Shown here: one piece after another, positions 8,030 to 16,735 of the stretch | Numbering within the stretch: the first letter of the stretch is position 1 | How the letters are laid out: the number at the start of each line of letters is the position of its first letter | Assembly: GCA_024644655.1 (NCBI GenBank) | Contig: JAHEHJ010000003.1 | Span: forward strand, 1-46,895 | Direction of reading: 5' to 3' | Length of the DNA: 46,895 bases | DNA from: Flavobacterium sp. | GTDB taxonomy: Bacteria; Bacteroidota; Bacteroidia; Flavobacteriales; Flavobacteriaceae | The notes under the pieces: model-generated | Told to the model about the DNA's origin: nothing | Seen by the model: the letters and a program-made list of their open reading frames with translations, nothing else | Database searches by the model: none | Program-made: the position numbers and the translations under genes

Positions 8030-9442
8030 ATGGGAAGAAAAATAACAAACAAAGTCATATTTGAAAATATTACGGTTTTAGATGCAGGTGCCAAAGGAGT
8101 TTCTGTTGCTAAAGCCCCAGAGGGGCAAGTCATCTTTATCCCCAATGTCGTTCCAGGAGATGTAGTAGATGTTCAAACTCTCAAAAAACGCAAAGCCTAT
8201 TTTGAAGGTAAAGCCATAAAATTTCATTCTTATTCCGAACACCGTGTGGAACCTGTTTGTCAACATTTTGGTGCTTGTGGAGGTTGTAAATGGCAAAACA
8301 TGAACTACGACCGTCAGTTGTTTTACAAGAATCAGGAAGTGTTCAATAACTTAAAACGCATTGGCAAAATTGAGTTGCCTGACTTCGAACCCATCTTAGG
8401 TTCGGCCAAGCAGTTCTTTTACCGCAATAAAATGGAGTTTGGCTTCTCCGACACGCGTTGGATGACCGATGCCGAAATTCAATCGGGTGTAGAATTTGAC
8501 AATAAAAATGCCCTTGGCTTTCACATTCCCCGTATGTGGGATAAAATCTTGGACATTGAAAAGTGTCACTTACAAGAAGACCCTTCCAACGCTATTCGAA
8601 ACGAAATCAAACGATTTGCTACCGAAAACAATATTACTTTTTTCAATGCGCGCAGTCACGAGGGACTATTGCGAACACTAATGTTACGTACTGCTTCTAC
8701 AGGCGAAATCATGGTACTAATACAATTCTACAGAGAAGATAAAGCACAACGCGAATTACTCTTAAATCACATTGCTGAACAGTTCCCTCAAATCACCTCG
8801 CTACAATATGTTATCAATGGTAAAGCCAATGATACGTTGTACGACCAAGACATCAAATTGTACAAAGGCCGCGATTATATATTGGAAGAAATGGAAGGCT
8901 TACACTTTAGCATTAATGCCAAATCGTTTTACCAAACCAATTCAGATCAAGCCTACGAACTCTACAAAATTACCCGTGAATTTGCTGGACTAACAGGAGA
9001 TGAAGTAGTATATGATTTATATACCGGTACAGGAACCATCGCTCAGTTTGTTTCCAAACAAGCCAAAAAAGTAATTGGCGTGGAAGCCGTTCCTGAAGCC
9101 ATTGCGGATGCCAAAGAAAATGCAAAACGCAATAGTATCACAAATTGCGAATTCTATGTAGGCGACATGAAAAATGTATTCAATGATGAATTCATTGCAC
9201 AGCATGGCCAACCCGATGTTATCATCACCGACCCACCAAGAGACGGTATGCATAAGGATGTAGTAGAGCAATTATTAAAAATTGGTGCACAACGCATAGT
9301 ATATGTAAGTTGCAATTCGGCTACACAAGCCCGAGATTTGGCTTTAATGGATGAACAGTATAAAGTAACCCGTGTGCGTCCTGTAGACATGTTCCCTCAA
9401 ACGCATCATGTGGAAAATGTTGTACTTTTGGAAAAAAGGTAA
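8030..9442 (+). CDS. rlmD: 23S rRNA (uracil-5-)-methyltransferase RlmD
   Basis: This SAM-dependent enzyme makes 5-methyluridine in 23S rRNA (U1939 in E. coli). The 470-aa protein has an N-terminal TRAM domain (about 8-65). An iron-sulfur cluster motif C-x5-C-x2-C (CQHFGACGGC, about residues 76-85) is followed by a fourth Cys in DIEKCHLQ. The Rossmann methyltransferase domain includes YDLYTGTGTIAQF, TDPPRDG, and the catalytic Cys in YVSCNSAT. RumA/TrmA paralogues exist, so the exact uridine is inferred. The gene is GC-richer than its neighbours. It heads a rightward group with the DUF6452 and DUF6048 genes, 12 bp apart. Confidence 0.93.
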   Translation: MGRKITNKVIFENITVLDAGAKGVSVAKAPEGQVIFIPNVVPGDVVDVQTLKKRKAYFEGKAIKFHSYSEHRVEPVCQHFGACGGCKWQNMNYDRQLFYKNQEVFNNLKRIGKIELPDFEPILGSAKQFFYRNKMEFGFSDTRWMTDAEIQSGVEFDNKNALGFHIPRMWDKILDIEKCHLQEDPSNAIRNEIKRFATENNITFFNARSHEGLLRTLMLRTASTGEIMVLIQFYREDKAQRELLLNHIAEQFPQITSLQYVINGKANDTLYDQDIKLYKGRDYILEEMEGLHFSINAKSFYQTNSDQAYELYKITREFAGLTGDEVVYDLYTGTGTIAQFVSKQAKKVIGVEAVPEAIADAKENAKRNSITNCEFYVGDMKNVFNDEFIAQHGQPDVIITDPPRDGMHKDVVEQLLKIGAQRIVYVSCNSATQARDLALMDEQYKVTRVRPVDMFPQTHHVENVVLLEKR

Positions 9443-9454
9443 GAATTAAGAAGT

Positions 9455-9952
9455 ATGAAAAAAATAATGTTGTTGCTTTTAGTAATACTGTCATTCTCCA
9501 GTTGTGAGAAAGATGATATTTGTAATGAAGATACTACTCCACGCTTAATTATGGAATTTTATGATATCTCAAATCCTACAATCAAGAAAAATGTAGTGAA
9601 TTTAAAAGTATCTGGTGAAAATGCCACCGCTCCATTAGGGACATTTAGTGGTGTGAGTAAAATTGAACTTCCATTAAATCCAACTGCTACTACCACTAAA
9701 TATAGTTTAATTTTAAACAGCACAAGCACTACTGTTGATCCCAATGAAGATTTCTTGGAGTTCAATTATACACATGAAAATATTTATGTATCTAGAGCCT
9801 GTGGTTATAAAACTATTTATAATTTAAATAATTCTGGGGGAGTCATTCAATCAGACCCAACTGCTCCTGATACATTTTGGATTCAAAATTATTCAATTGC
9901 CACAACTTCTATAACTAATGAAAATGAAACACATATCAAAATTTACTTTTAG
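9455..9952 (+). CDS. DUF6452 lipoprotein
   Basis: This is a 165-aa protein with a lipobox (residues about 3-17, LSFSSC) giving a membrane-anchored lipoprotein. The mature chain begins CEKDDICNEDTTPRLIMEFYD, a signature of the Bacteroidota-specific DUF6452 family, and contains a second Cys pair that could form a disulfide. It starts 12 bp after rlmD, and its end overlaps the DUF6048 gene by 35 bp. The conserved pairing of the two suggests they act together in the envelope; the function is unknown. Confidence 0.85.
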   Translation: MKKIMLLLLVILSFSSCEKDDICNEDTTPRLIMEFYDISNPTIKKNVVNLKVSGENATAPLGTFSGVSKIELPLNPTATTTKYSLILNSTSTTVDPNEDFLEFNYTHENIYVSRACGYKTIYNLNNSGGVIQSDPTAPDTFWIQNYSIATTSITNENETHIKIYF

Positions 9953-10685
9953 TATTACATTGGTTTTGCTTTCATTTATAGGCAATGCTCAAATAAAGGA
10001 ATCAGCCAAAAAAGACAGTACTACAATACATAAAGATTCATTACCTATAAAAAAAGAACGATATGGCATTCGAATTGGAGTAGATTTATTCAAATTAAGT
10101 CGTTCATTTTATGAAAAAGAGTATCAAGGACTCGAATTAGTAGGTGATTATAGAGTAACACGACGTCATTATTTAGCTGCCGAAATTGGAAATGAAAATA
10201 AAACCGTTCAAGACACTAAAATTAACTTTACAACTAAAGGGACCTATTTAAAAGTGGGATTTGATTATAATACCTATGAAAATTGGCTTAACATGGAAAA
10301 CATGATAACTGTGGGCCTTCGCTATGGAGTGAGTAGTTTTAGTCAAACCTTAAATAGTTATAGTATTTACAATCCAAATCCCTATTTTGGAGAGGCGCCT
10401 ATAGTAATTCCTGCAACGACATATAAAGGACTAACTGCCCAATGGATAGAAGTTGTGTCAGGGGTTAAAGTAAAGGTTTTCAACAATGTATTTGTTGGAT
10501 TTAGTTTTAGTATAAATCGTTTGCTTTCACAAAAAAAACCTGAGAATTTTGATAATTTATACATTCCTGGTTACAACAGAACCTATAATGGCAACTTTGG
10601 TGTCGGGTTTAATTATACCGTATCCTACTTTATACCCTTATATAAATCAACAGTTAAAGCAAAAGAAACTAAAAAGAAAAAATAA
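9918..10685 (+). CDS. DUF6048 outer-membrane-like protein
   Basis: This 255-aa exported protein has a signal peptide ending near residue 24 (SFIGNAQ), or two residues earlier if the second ATG is used. It then has a Lys/Asp-rich linker and a region rich in alternating polar and aromatic strands (YLAAEIGNE, LKVGFDYNTYENW, NGNFGVGFNYTVSYFIPLY), as in an eight-stranded outer-membrane barrel. It matches the DUF6048 family. The Lys-rich C-terminus is odd for a barrel that usually ends in an aromatic residue. The start overlaps the DUF6452 gene by 35 bp, indicating coupling. Confidence 0.85.
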   Translation: MKMKHISKFTFSITLVLLSFIGNAQIKESAKKDSTTIHKDSLPIKKERYGIRIGVDLFKLSRSFYEKEYQGLELVGDYRVTRRHYLAAEIGNENKTVQDTKINFTTKGTYLKVGFDYNTYENWLNMENMITVGLRYGVSSFSQTLNSYSIYNPNPYFGEAPIVIPATTYKGLTAQWIEVVSGVKVKVFNNVFVGFSFSINRLLSQKKPENFDNLYIPGYNRTYNGNFGVGFNYTVSYFIPLYKSTVKAKETKKKK

Positions 10686-10919
10686 TTATTTGACTTCTTT
10701 AACTCCTTTAACAAAAATCCATTTCATAAAAAGTTTTTCACCATCCCTAGTCATAACGGCTTGAAATTTTGGTGCGATTAAAGTACCTACTACAAAAGCA
10801 GTAATAGGAATCCAATACCCTCTTAATTGAGTATACTCTTGAATTAAATATCGAAAGGCTATAAATAAAATAGCAAAACAAACTAAGTTATATAAAAATG
10901 CTTTACCTTTTTTTGACAT
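10686..10919 (-). CDS. Small two-TM membrane protein
   Basis: This 77-aa protein has two hydrophobic segments (about 8-25 and 37-53) and a basic C-terminal tail (FMKWIFVKGVKEVK). It abuts the DUF6048 gene tail to tail with no intervening base, and no hairpin is visible between them. I recall similar short proteins in Flavobacteriia without a function. Its downstream neighbour is convergent, so it is probably monocistronic. Confidence 0.65.
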   Translation of the reverse strand: MSKKGKAFLYNLVCFAILFIAFRYLIQEYTQLRGYWIPITAFVVGTLIAPKFQAVMTRDGEKLFMKWIFVKGVKEVK

Positions 10920-11072
10920 AATTTATAATTTTTAAAGTTCAAAGATAGGCAAATAAACAAATCCAAAATTCATCTCGTATTTAAAGTGAATTGATATTTT
11001 TTTATTTAGAAAAATCCCCTATTTTAGTAGCTTTAATAGAATTTTTTTTAAAACTAAATTTAAATATAAACA

Positions 11073-11597
11073 ATGAAACTTTTAGGAATTGGATCAAGGA
11101 TTTTGCATAAAGAATATGGAAAAGGAGTAATAACCAATGTATCATCTAAAGAATACTGGGTTACATTTATAGATAATGGACTTGAAACCATAAACATTGA
11201 TACTGAATTTGAGGTTATAGATGCAGCAGAAAATGAAGTAGATACTGTAAGTTTTTACGATGTTGAACAAAGTCTATTATCTATTTTAAAAAAATGGAAT
11301 GGTCTTGGTGAGCCTGTAGCCATTGCCGATAAATGGAAAGGTGGCACTATGAAACTAGTACCTGGACAAGCAGGAATTGCAGGAAAAGATGTGCCTATAG
11401 ATACTTTTTTTCACAAAATAATAATGTTACGAGACCGACTTAGAGTCATGGAACAAAAAATAAACACTAGTAATCTAGAAGAATTAGAAAAAGTGGAATT
11501 ACAACAATACATTACACGTATTTATGGAAGCTTAACAACTTTCAATGTGTTGTTTAAATTACAAAGTGACTATTTTGTAGGTGAAAAATCAAAATAA
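11073..11597 (+). CDS. Conserved protein with N-terminal Tudor/KOW-like segment
   Basis: This 174-aa soluble protein begins with GSRILHKEYGKGVITNV, followed by a short barrel-like pattern (YWVTFIDNGLETI). It resembles the Tudor/KOW-like segment found in UvrD-type C-termini and DUF3553 proteins, which mediates contacts with RNA polymerase or nucleic acid. The rest contains WKGGTMKLVPG and a helical C-terminal half with probable coiled coil (about 120-170). I recognise it as a conserved Bacteroidota hypothetical protein but know no function. It is monocistronic by position. Confidence 0.7.
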   Translation: MKLLGIGSRILHKEYGKGVITNVSSKEYWVTFIDNGLETINIDTEFEVIDAAENEVDTVSFYDVEQSLLSILKKWNGLGEPVAIADKWKGGTMKLVPGQAGIAGKDVPIDTFFHKIIMLRDRLRVMEQKINTSNLEELEKVELQQYITRIYGSLTTFNVLFKLQSDYFVGEKSK

Positions 11598-11665
11598 ATT
11601 AAAGTTAATTAAAACGATAACCCTTATACAATTGCGTACATTTATAGTTCAAAAAAGATACAATT

Positions 11666-12193
11666 ATGAAAAAATTACTCGTTGGAATTACAGCAATAGG
11701 ACTGTTGATTTTCGGATGTAAAAGTTCCACTACTAATGTTAACGCAAATAAGCTTGATATAGCTTTTGAATCCAAAAACAACAGTGGAGTAACCGGTACA
11801 GCTGTCTTTAGTGAAAAAGAGGGTATGGTTACTTTTACGGCTAAATTATCTGGATTAAAACCAGGTATACATGCAATTCACATTCATGAAAAAGCAGATT
11901 GTTCATCCGCTGATGCTGCTTCTGCTGGGGGACATTGGAACCCTACATTTAAAAAACACGGTAAATGGACCGACGCAGAACACCACAAAGGAGACATCGG
12001 CAATTTTACCGCAGATGCTAATGGTAATGGTACAATTACGTTAAAAACAGACGAATGGTGTATTGGGTGTGGTGATGCAACTAAAGATGTATTGGGTAAA
12101 GGATTAATAGTTCACGATAAACCCGATGATTTTACAACACAACCTACAGGCAATGCAGGTGCTCGTGTAGCTTGCTCTGCAATCATTAAATAA
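11666..12193 (+). CDS. sodC: Cu/Zn superoxide dismutase, lipoprotein form
   Basis: The enzyme dismutates superoxide in the periplasm. The 175-aa protein has a lipobox (LLIFGC at about residue 18) and the SodC fold. Metal ligands are visible: His-Ile-His in AIHIHEK, GGHWNP, KKHGK, the Zn-side Asp and His around EHHKGDIGNF, and the last Cu His in LIVHDKPDDF. A disulfide Cys follows HEKAD, with its partner in ARVACSAI. An extra Cys pair (CIGCG) sits in the loop before GKGLIVHD. The YdeI-like gene follows after 7 bp. With oxyR and dps nearby, this adds to an oxidative-stress theme. Confidence 0.93.
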   Translation: MKKLLVGITAIGLLIFGCKSSTTNVNANKLDIAFESKNNSGVTGTAVFSEKEGMVTFTAKLSGLKPGIHAIHIHEKADCSSADAASAGGHWNPTFKKHGKWTDAEHHKGDIGNFTADANGNGTITLKTDEWCIGCGDATKDVLGKGLIVHDKPDDFTTQPTGNAGARVACSAIIK

Positions 12194-12200
12194 ATGGTAT

Positions 12201-12770
12201 TTGGAGGATAAACTTCATCTATATTTCAAAAATGCTCAAGAATGGCGCGAGTGGTTGCATGAAAATCACCACTCGTCTCTTGGAGTATATTTAATCTTTT
12301 ATAGGGTAAACAGTGATTTTGCAAGCATGCGATGGGAAGAAGCGGTCCAAGTAGCCCTTTGCTATGGTTGGATTGATTCAACCGTAAAAAAAATAGACGA
12401 ACACCGCAGAAGACAAATGTTCACTCCTCGAAAAGAAAAGAGTGTCTGGAGTAAAGTAAATAAAAACTATATCGAAAAACTCATAGCCGAAAATCAAATG
12501 CACGAAAGTGGCTTGAGTATAATAAATATTGCCAAACAAAACAGCTCATGGGAATCACTAGACCAAGTAGAAGCTTTAATGGTGCCCAAAGATTTAGAGT
12601 TTGCTTTTCTTAACAACAAAAATGCTTTCGACAACTTCAATGCTTTTAGTAAAACCTATAAAAAAAGTTATTTATATTGGCTTAACCAAGCTAAAAAAAC
12701 AGATACCCGTAGAGCGCGTATTGATGAAATAGTTAAACTTTGCGAACTAAATATAAAAACTAGATTCTAA
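12201..12770 (+). CDS. YdeI/OmpD-associated family protein
   Basis: This is a 189-aa soluble protein of the YdeI/OmdA-like family, recognised from WREWLHENH, LGVYLIFYR, EEAVQVALCYGWIDSTVKKID and the basic stretch FTPRKEKSVWSKVNK. The function is unclear; bacteriocin or peptide resistance has been proposed for Gram-positive relatives. No ATG is available near the expected start. The frame opens with TTG at 12201, 7 bp after the sodC stop. An ATG at 12194 lies in another frame and stops after five codons. Removing one T from TTT at 12200-12202 would join that ATG to this frame (MVLEDKLH), so either TTG is used or there is a one-base change here. Confidence 0.83.
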   Translation: MEDKLHLYFKNAQEWREWLHENHHSSLGVYLIFYRVNSDFASMRWEEAVQVALCYGWIDSTVKKIDEHRRRQMFTPRKEKSVWSKVNKNYIEKLIAENQMHESGLSIINIAKQNSSWESLDQVEALMVPKDLEFAFLNNKNAFDNFNAFSKTYKKSYLYWLNQAKKTDTRRARIDEIVKLCELNIKTRF

Positions 12771-12845
12771 TAATAAAATTGAGAACCTCTACTTTTTAAC
12801 TATCAAACCAAAATAATTTAGTTTTGTAATTCAAAAATTTATGAA

Positions 12846-14039
12846 ATGATTAACCCTTCGGTTCCTGGTTGGATAGATAAATACTTTTCAGAACAACAGC
12901 CTTTAGCTCCCTTTTGTTATAATGAGGACTTGTCCTTTTATACCAAAACTCGAGCTACCGGTTTCATTTTTGGTCATATTATAAGTTTTGATTCAGAACA
13001 ACCTATAGAACTAAATGATCGACTAATTGAAGAAATTTCCAAAATTGGAATGCTGAATACTTTATTCCAGTTATATCGATTAACGAAACAGAATAATGAC
13101 TTTGGGAATTTTATTAATGAAGCAGTTGCATTTTACAACTTACTTAGTCCTAAAGGATTCAACCCATTGCAAAAAATGCTGCCCAGTAGCTCCCCTGCTA
13201 GTAGATTAGAAAAAATAATTCATGAAAGGGTCCAAACCAATGAAGATGTATTCAGTAAAAACTTTTCGCATGTAATTACAAATGCACTCCTTTTCATAGA
13301 TATTTTAGCATTCCAACAATACCTAAAAAAAGGAATCGTACCCGAAAAATATTTCAATCGAATCGAAGATATCGTGATTAGTGTGATTTCGATTTCCCTT
13401 AAAACAAAATCCGGAATTTCAGCCCATGATGAACTTTTACAAAAACTATTTGAATCCTCAGTACGTTATAATAAATTCGGAACCTCTATCAGCACTACTA
13501 TTGATAATATTGATCTAAATTATTTAGAAAATGAATTAGAAAAGTTATATGTCATTGATTTGGCAAGTATTAGTTTATGGAGTGATGAAAAAGTAGAAAA
13601 CGAAGAACGCTATTTCTTGTATAAATTAGGAGAAAAACTAAACATCCCAGATCATTTCGTACTAGACAGCATCCTCTTTGTTAATAGTTTTATAACCCAA
13701 TATAAAGATGAAATACCCTATTTTAATAATTCAAATCCAGTAAAAAACTTCTACGATCAAACAACTGACAGTGTAGTAGTCTTAATCAAAAGAAATAAAA
13801 ATAGATTCTTAAAAGAAATTCATGAAAGTAAAGAATTAATGCAACTATTGGCTAAATCAACTCATAAAGATTTAGACAAAGAAGAAAAGAAAAAAATAAA
13901 GAGCCAACTACTAGATATTTGCAAAACAGTGCCATCACTAACGATCTTCCTATTACCTGGTGGTAGTTTGTTATTGCCAATTTTAATCAAATTCATTCCT
14001 AAATTATTGCCTTCAGCCTTCAATGAAAATGAAGAGTAA
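12846..14039 (+). CDS. LETM1-related protein
   Basis: This 397-aa protein resembles what is called LETM1-related biofilm-associated protein in Bacteroidota. Most of it is helical and soluble-looking. Residues about 300-395 contain the LETM1-like ribosome-binding-type segment (LAKSTHKDLDKEEKKKIKSQL). A hydrophobic C-terminal stretch with Pro and Gly follows (SLTIFLLPGGSLLLPILIKFIP), close to that of mitochondrial LETM1. LETM1 in mitochondria affects cation exchange and ribosome association; a bacterial role is not established. The gene is monocistronic, and ATGAAATGA at 12841 offers a decoy start that stops at once. A hairpin follows. Confidence 0.75.
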   Translation: MINPSVPGWIDKYFSEQQPLAPFCYNEDLSFYTKTRATGFIFGHIISFDSEQPIELNDRLIEEISKIGMLNTLFQLYRLTKQNNDFGNFINEAVAFYNLLSPKGFNPLQKMLPSSSPASRLEKIIHERVQTNEDVFSKNFSHVITNALLFIDILAFQQYLKKGIVPEKYFNRIEDIVISVISISLKTKSGISAHDELLQKLFESSVRYNKFGTSISTTIDNIDLNYLENELEKLYVIDLASISLWSDEKVENEERYFLYKLGEKLNIPDHFVLDSILFVNSFITQYKDEIPYFNNSNPVKNFYDQTTDSVVVLIKRNKNRFLKEIHESKELMQLLAKSTHKDLDKEEKKKIKSQLLDICKTVPSLTIFLLPGGSLLLPILIKFIPKLLPSAFNENEE

Positions 14040-14042
14040 AAA

Positions 14043-14064
14043 AAAGTCGCCCTAAAGCGACTTT
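14043..14064. terminator. Bidirectional terminator between LETM1-like gene and carbonic anhydrase
   Basis: AAAGTCGC, a six-base loop and GCGACTTT form an 8-bp stem between convergent genes. The T run is better on the minus strand (eight T's) than on the plus strand (CTTTCC). Confidence 0.75.
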
Positions 14065-14087
14065 CCTCTTCTTCATAGCAATTTGTA

Positions 14088-14723
14088 TTAGTCGTGTAGT
14101 ATTTCTTTCAAGAATTCAACTTCACCTGTTTCTACATCATAAAATCCACCAGCAAATCCTACCTCTCCATTATCAAACATTTCTTTTAACACCTCACTGC
14201 GGTTTAAAATATCATCCATCGTTTGAATTACATTGAAATGCGCTACTTCTTCCACAAAATCAGCAGTAACTTCTTCTGAATTTCGTTTATTGGCAACTAC
14301 TTTTACTGCTGGTTTTATTTTGTCCAACAAGCCCGTTAAATGGCCCATTTTAACATCTTTACATGCCCCATTTATAGCACCGCACTTGCTGTGACCTAAT
14401 ACTACAACCAATTTAGAACCCGCTACTTTACAAGCAAATTCCATACTCCCAATAATATCATCATTCAAGACATTCCCAGCAATTCTAACGCTGAAAACAT
14501 CACCTAATCCCTGATCAAATATTAACTCAGCAGAAGTACGTGAATCAATACAACTCAAAATAACAGCAAATGGGAACTGTCCATTTTTAGTATCATTTAC
14601 CTGTTCAAGAAGGTTTCTATTCACCTTTAAATTACTCATAAAACGATGATTTCCCTCTTTTAAAAATTGAAGAGCTTTATAAGGTGATAATGAAGATTGT
14701 GTTTCTAATGTATGTGCTTTCAT
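14088..14723 (-). CDS. Beta-class carbonic anhydrase
   Basis: The enzyme interconverts CO2 and bicarbonate. The 211-aa protein has all zinc and catalytic residues of the class: C58, D60 and R62 in CIDSRT, and H111 and C114 in GHSKCG. The FDQGLGDVFSVRIAGN segment is also typical. There is no signal peptide, so it is cytosolic. The start lies 9 bp after the SulP transporter gene, the standard arrangement for an inorganic-carbon uptake pair in which the transporter imports bicarbonate and the anhydrase supplies CO2 or balances the pool. A terminator follows. Confidence 0.93.
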   Translation of the reverse strand: MKAHTLETQSSLSPYKALQFLKEGNHRFMSNLKVNRNLLEQVNDTKNGQFPFAVILSCIDSRTSAELIFDQGLGDVFSVRIAGNVLNDDIIGSMEFACKVAGSKLVVVLGHSKCGAINGACKDVKMGHLTGLLDKIKPAVKVVANKRNSEEVTADFVEEVAHFNVIQTMDDILNRSEVLKEMFDNGEVGFAGGFYDVETGEVEFLKEILHD

Positions 14724-14732
14724 AATATATTT

Positions 14733-16328
14733 TTATTTGTGTTCAACAAAAACGTGTTTTTCTTCTTCGCCAGTATTCAATAAGTCATAGGCTTTTTTGA
14801 AACCAACTAATTTTACTTTAATGTTATTTTCTTTAGCTCTTATTTTTTTGAATTCATTTATCAAATCCAAAACATCATGTGCTATATAAACAGTATCAGC
14901 CGCATTTATAATTACTTTGGAATTTTCAGGTATTGAATTTAGAGTGGTTTTAATAGCTGCTTTATTTAAAAAGGAAACTTCTTGTGCTAAATCAATATGA
15001 ATTACATCTCCATCTTGATATTCTTCTTTTCTAAATAAATAGGCACGTTGCATATTGCCTTTCAAGACAAATAAAATGCTGATAATCATTCCTAAAAGAA
15101 CACCCTTCAATAAATCTGTAAATACTACTGCAGCAAAAGTGGCTATAAAAGGAATAAATTGATATTTCCCTTTATCCCAAAAATGCTTGATTGTTTTAGG
15201 ATTAGCTAATTTATATCCAACTAACAATAATACAGCGGCTAATGTGGCCAAAGGAATTTTATTTAAGACAATTGGAATAAGAATAACACTAACAAGTAAT
15301 AATACACCATGAATGATTGCCGACATTTTTGACTTTGCTCCCGCTGTATTATTAGCTGTAGTCCTAACTACCACAGAAGTCATAGGTAACCCTCCTAATA
15401 AAGCACTAATAATGTTTCCGATACCCTGCGCTTTCAATTCTACATTTGTATTTGTATATCGCTTTTGTACATCCATTCGATCTGCTGCTTCAATACACAA
15501 TAAGGTTTCTATTGAAGCTACAACTGCTATAGTCAGAGCAACTATCCAAACTTTTTGATTAGTAATGGCTGAAAAATCAGGGAGTACAATTATACCCTTA
15601 AACTCTTCTACCGAAGTGGGTACAGGCAAACTAACTAAATGCGCTTTAGTTATTGCTAAACTGCTTCCTGATACTATGAAATATTCATTTAAAAGCAAAC
15701 TAATAATTACGGCTACTAAAGCAGGTGGTACTAATTTTAACTTCTTTAATATTTCTATTTTATTCCATACTATTAATATAAATAATGAAATAATTGTAAT
15801 CACTATTGATCCCAATTGTACATGATTTAATACCGAAAATATTTCAGAAAAAGTATTTTGTCCATCCGGTTGAAAAAAACTCATATCCCCTTCATAATCG
15901 GGATCATAACCAAATGCATGTGGTATTTGTTTTAAAAATATAATTACACCAATTCCTGCCAACATCCCTTCAATTACATTAGTTGGAAAATAATTGGAAA
16001 TAGAACCTGATTTAATAAAACCTAACACCAACTGAAATACTCCTGCTAATAAAACGGCTAATAGGAATATATTAAATGCTCCTAAATCAGTTATTGCTGT
16101 CAGAACAATAGCTGTTAATCCAGCTGCTGGACCACTAACACTTAAATGGGATTGACTGAGATACCCCACTACAATTCCACCTACTACACCTGAAATAATT
16201 CCCGAAAACAAAGGTGCCCCACTTGCTAATGCAATACCAAGACACAGTGGCAATGCCACAAGAAAAACCACTAAACCTGACGCAAAATCAGATTTAAGGT
16301 TTGCCAAAAGATTGATTTTTTTAGTCAT
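14733..16328 (-). CDS. SulP (SLC26-like) anion transporter, probable bicarbonate importer
   Basis: This is a 531-aa inner-membrane protein with the SulP core: ASGLVVFLVALPLCLGIALASGAP, split around FLVALPLCLG, then SVSGPAAGLTAIV and GLPMTSVVVRT. About 12 hydrophobic helices occupy residues 10-420. The cytosolic C-terminal region (about 430-531) has a STAS-domain pattern (VIHIDLAQEVSFLNKAAI). SulP proteins carry sulfate, bicarbonate or carboxylates. The immediately following beta-carbonic anhydrase gene argues for bicarbonate, although the substrate is not proven by sequence. Confidence 0.88.
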   Translation of the reverse strand: MTKKINLLANLKSDFASGLVVFLVALPLCLGIALASGAPLFSGIISGVVGGIVVGYLSQSHLSVSGPAAGLTAIVLTAITDLGAFNIFLLAVLLAGVFQLVLGFIKSGSISNYFPTNVIEGMLAGIGVIIFLKQIPHAFGYDPDYEGDMSFFQPDGQNTFSEIFSVLNHVQLGSIVITIISLFILIVWNKIEILKKLKLVPPALVAVIISLLLNEYFIVSGSSLAITKAHLVSLPVPTSVEEFKGIIVLPDFSAITNQKVWIVALTIAVVASIETLLCIEAADRMDVQKRYTNTNVELKAQGIGNIISALLGGLPMTSVVVRTTANNTAGAKSKMSAIIHGVLLLVSVILIPIVLNKIPLATLAAVLLLVGYKLANPKTIKHFWDKGKYQFIPFIATFAAVVFTDLLKGVLLGMIISILFVLKGNMQRAYLFRKEEYQDGDVIHIDLAQEVSFLNKAAIKTTLNSIPENSKVIINAADTVYIAHDVLDLINEFKKIRAKENNIKVKLVGFKKAYDLLNTGEEEKHVFVEHK

Positions 16329-16386
16329 ACCTATAATTTAATTTAATACATACTGTTTCGCTTTACCGAAACCATAACAAAGTGTA

Positions 16387-16674
16387 TTAAACTAATTCAG
16401 GTGGTGGTGAAAAAATGGAGGTGAAAACGTTATCATGTTTTGATAAGTTTTCAAAGATAATTTTTGTTTTTAATTTACTATTCAAATCAAAAATAACAAA
16501 ATGTGGTTCATCCTTAATGTTAGCTTTTATTTCCTTCAAATCTTTTTGAAGTTCTTCTTCTGAAAAACTATAGAAAATAGAAGTATCAGTATTCTTCTCA
16601 ATCAATGTCACTATTGTAGGCATTGAAAGAAAAGCGATAAACAAAATTAATATTATACTTGATAAAAGTTTCAT
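16387..16674 (-). CDS. Small membrane-anchored protein of unknown function
   Basis: This 95-aa protein has an N-terminal hydrophobic segment (about 3-24) that could be a signal anchor or uncleaved signal. A polar, charged domain with EEELQKDLKEIKANIKDEP follows, and it ends in SPPPELV. It is leftward, 58 bp before the SulP gene and 61 bp after dps, so it may be part of either unit. I recognise no family; topology suggests a periplasmic domain. Confidence 0.65.
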   Translation of the reverse strand: MKLLSSIILILFIAFLSMPTIVTLIEKNTDTSIFYSFSEEELQKDLKEIKANIKDEPHFVIFDLNSKLKTKIIFENLSKHDNVFTSIFSPPPELV

Positions 16675-16735
16675 GTGACAAAAATAACCATTCAGCTATC
16701 GACTAAATGGCTATTATAAAAAATTTAACATTAGT

